A stretch of 64,000 bases of DNA from an uncultured Clostridia bacterium (lineage in GTDB: Bacteria; Bacillota; Clostridia; Christensenellales; Borkfalkiaceae), in assembly GCA_947053545.1 (NCBI GenBank), contig CAMRSY010000001.1:101815-165814 (forward strand), in the 5' to 3' direction. The notes beneath the pieces were generated by a model. It was not told where the DNA came from and ran no database searches. It was given only the letters and a program-made list of their open reading frames with translations. Both the position numbers and the translations under genes were made by a program. Positions 62,503-64,000 of the stretch are shown here, one piece after another. How positions within the stretch are numbered: the first letter of the stretch is position 1; each line of letters starts with the position of its first letter.

Positions 62503-63861
62503 CTAACCTACAATTATTTTATCCGCCACACGCGAAAGCGCGACGGGCTTTTTCTCTCCCGAGAAAATAAGTACCAGTGTAAAGCCGCCCACCCTGCCGA
62601 AATACATAAGAAGAATGAGCACTACTTTGGAAAATGCGTGCAACTGCGCGGTTATTCCCTGCGAAAGCCCGACCGTGCCCACTGCCGAAACAACCTCGAA
62701 CGAAACCGCTCCGAGAGAAACCGAAGGAGCGCTTTCTACCGCGCAGATTAGCATTGTGCTCGCAACCGCAACCAGCACGTACAGGCACACTATGGCGCCC
62801 GCCTGGTGGCTTGCGTCGGTTTCGAATCTGCGCTTGTACAAATGAATTTCATCGTATCTGCGCGACGTAGCCCACATAGAAAGCACAAACACCGCCAAAG
62901 TAGTGGTTTTTATGCCGCCCGCCGTAGAACCGGGCGAACCGCCTATAAGCATAAGCACGGTAGTAAGCGCGCTGCCCGCGCCCGACATTCCGGCATAATC
63001 TACCGTGGCAAACCCTGCGGTACGCGGCGTTACCGCCATAAACAGCGACGACATAATTTTGGTCCCTACGCCGTATTCGCCCAAAGTTTTGGGGTTATTC
63101 CACTCAAACGCCATAAACAGCGCCCATCCCAACACAATAAGCACGCCGGTAGTGGATAAAACCACCTTTGAATGGAAGGAATATTTTTTAATTTTTATTC
63201 CGTGGTGCACTACGTCGCCCCAAACGAAAAAGCCAATGCCGCCTATAATAATAAGCAGTATAACCAATATATTCACCAGCGGATTGTTTATAAACGCGCA
63301 CAAAGAATTTCCGCCGTTTTTATCGGTTATCGTAAAGCCCGCGTTGCAGAACGCCGAAACCGAAGTAAACACCGCCTGCCAAATCCCCTCTCCCCAGCCG
63401 TAAACCGGTACGAAAGCGAAACTTAAACAAAACGCGCCTACAAACTCGAAAACGAGCGTGCCCAGCAAAATTATTTTGACAAGGCTTTTAACGCTTGCCA
63501 AATCCACGCTGCCGGCCGACTGCATTGCAAGCTTTCTTTGCGAAAGACTGGCGTGCTTTCTTACGTACAGCATAAACAGCGACATTATGGTTATAAAGCC
63601 CAAACCGCCAATTTGTATAAGCAACAAAATTACCGCCTGACCGTAGTACGACCAATATGAAGACATACCCGAAACGGAAAGCCCCGTAACGCACGTGGCG
63701 CTGGTAGCGGTAAAAAGCGAGGTAAGATAATCGACGTGTCCGCTTTTTGTAGCGAAAGGAAGACACAGTAGCGACGTCCCCACAATTATTATTATAAAAA
63801 AACTGAGAGCAACTATTGCAGCCGCAGGCAGTTTTAACTTGCGTACTTTTAGCATAATCAT
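62503..63861 (-). CDS. ktrB: Potassium uptake channel KtrB/TrkH
   Basis: 452 residues, polytopic, with four pore-loop repeats: TSATCVTGLSV, VSAFCNAGFTI, VTPRTAGFATVD, and SAVGTVGLSQG, each with the conserved Gly of the selectivity filter. The start is ATG 63861; a longer reading begins at TTG 63894. ktrB precedes ktrA, a two-gene unit. A possible promoter (TTGCTT-16-TAATAT) is upstream near 63905-63932. Confidence 0.94.
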   Translation of the reverse strand: MIMLKVRKLKLPAAAIVALSFFIIIIVGTSLLCLPFATKSGHVDYLTSLFTATSATCVTGLSVSGMSSYWSYYGQAVILLLIQIGGLGFITIMSLFMLYVRKHASLSQRKLAMQSAGSVDLASVKSLVKIILLGTLVFEFVGAFCLSFAFVPVYGWGEGIWQAVFTSVSAFCNAGFTITDKNGGNSLCAFINNPLVNILVILLIIIGGIGFFVWGDVVHHGIKIKKYSFHSKVVLSTTGVLIVLGWALFMAFEWNNPKTLGEYGVGTKIMSSLFMAVTPRTAGFATVDYAGMSGAGSALTTVLMLIGGSPGSTAGGIKTTTLAVFVLSMWATSRRYDEIHLYKRRFETDASHQAGAIVCLYVLVAVASTMLICAVESAPSVSLGAVSFEVVSAVGTVGLSQGITAQLHAFSKVVLILLMYFGRVGGFTLVLIFSGEKKPVALSRVADKIIVG

Positions 63862-64000
63862 AGTTATTATATAACTTCCGCCCGCAAAAATCAACTTATA
63901 ACATATTATGCGCGCTTATTTTACAAGCAAAGAATTTTTTGAAAATTTTTAACATAAAATTAATTATCAATTATTTCTATTAAAAGATTTTCTTTTTAAA

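Noticed and set aside
1-64000. tRNA or rRNA genes, prophage or insertion sequences
   Set aside because: No cloverleaf with GGTTCGAATC-type T-arm, no transposase, capsid, portal or recombinase catalytic motif, and no long terminal inverted repeats were seen on either strand.

Overview
The window is a 64-kb piece of a bacterial chromosome with moderate GC and mostly core genes. The sequence points to an anaerobic, endospore-forming Clostridia, probably an uncultured gut lineage of the Christensenellales type; that lineage call is inference. The evidence is a tricistronic GerA germinant receptor, SpmA/SpmB, a SpoIVFA/SpoIVFB-like pair, a SipL-like DUF3794-LysM protein, Veg, formate-THF ligase, a PPi-type phosphofructokinase, QueH, and typical Firmicutes Shine-Dalgarno sites and TTGACA/TATAAT promoters. 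No tRNA, rRNA, CRISPR array, insertion sequence, integrase or prophage was seen.

Layout. 1-17 kb: rplI (partial), a Cys-rich DUF1540 peptide, an fhs-glnS-CvpA operon, glyQS, a membrane protein downstream of an ABC-F ATPase, a radical SAM enzyme, SAM-riboswitch-controlled metK, and a pcrA-ligA repair pair. 17-23.9 kb: rpsU, a metal exporter-like permease, a MalK-like ATPase with degenerate catalytic motifs, queH, an aberrant transcarbamylase, a metallophosphoesterase, trmB and an unknown membrane protein. 23.9-32.7 kb: gerAA-AB-AC facing a PadR/HAAS/DUF4097 operon, then an OGG1-type glycosylase, a PLC-like protein and the spoIVFA-spoIVFB pair. 32.8-43.5 kb: metG-tatD-rsmA, spmAB, a cysteine desulfurase, ispE, sipL and veg. 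This is a rearranged version of the Firmicutes metS-yabD-ksgA-veg-ispE neighbourhood. 43.5-56.6 kb: the most accessory part, with three large cell-surface lipoproteins (a beta-propeller-like one, a 1,667-residue pectin methylesterase with Ig-like and repeat modules, and a BspA-type leucine-rich-repeat protein), a pfk gene, and a 513-bp intergenic region holding a structured RNA candidate. 56.7-64 kb: rplM-rpsI, an alaS lacking the C-Ala domain, cysE-cysS and ktrB-ktrA.

Most promising for follow-up: the structured RNA candidate at about 47.9-48.1 kb, a C-rich small-RNA candidate at 37.9 kb, the AlaRS without C-Ala, the transcarbamylase missing its usual substrate motifs, the MalK paralogue with altered signature, Walker B and H-loop, and a membrane protein that seems to carry an orphan tyrosine-recombinase core-binding domain. 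All functional calls rest on motif recognition by eye; no search or folding program was run.
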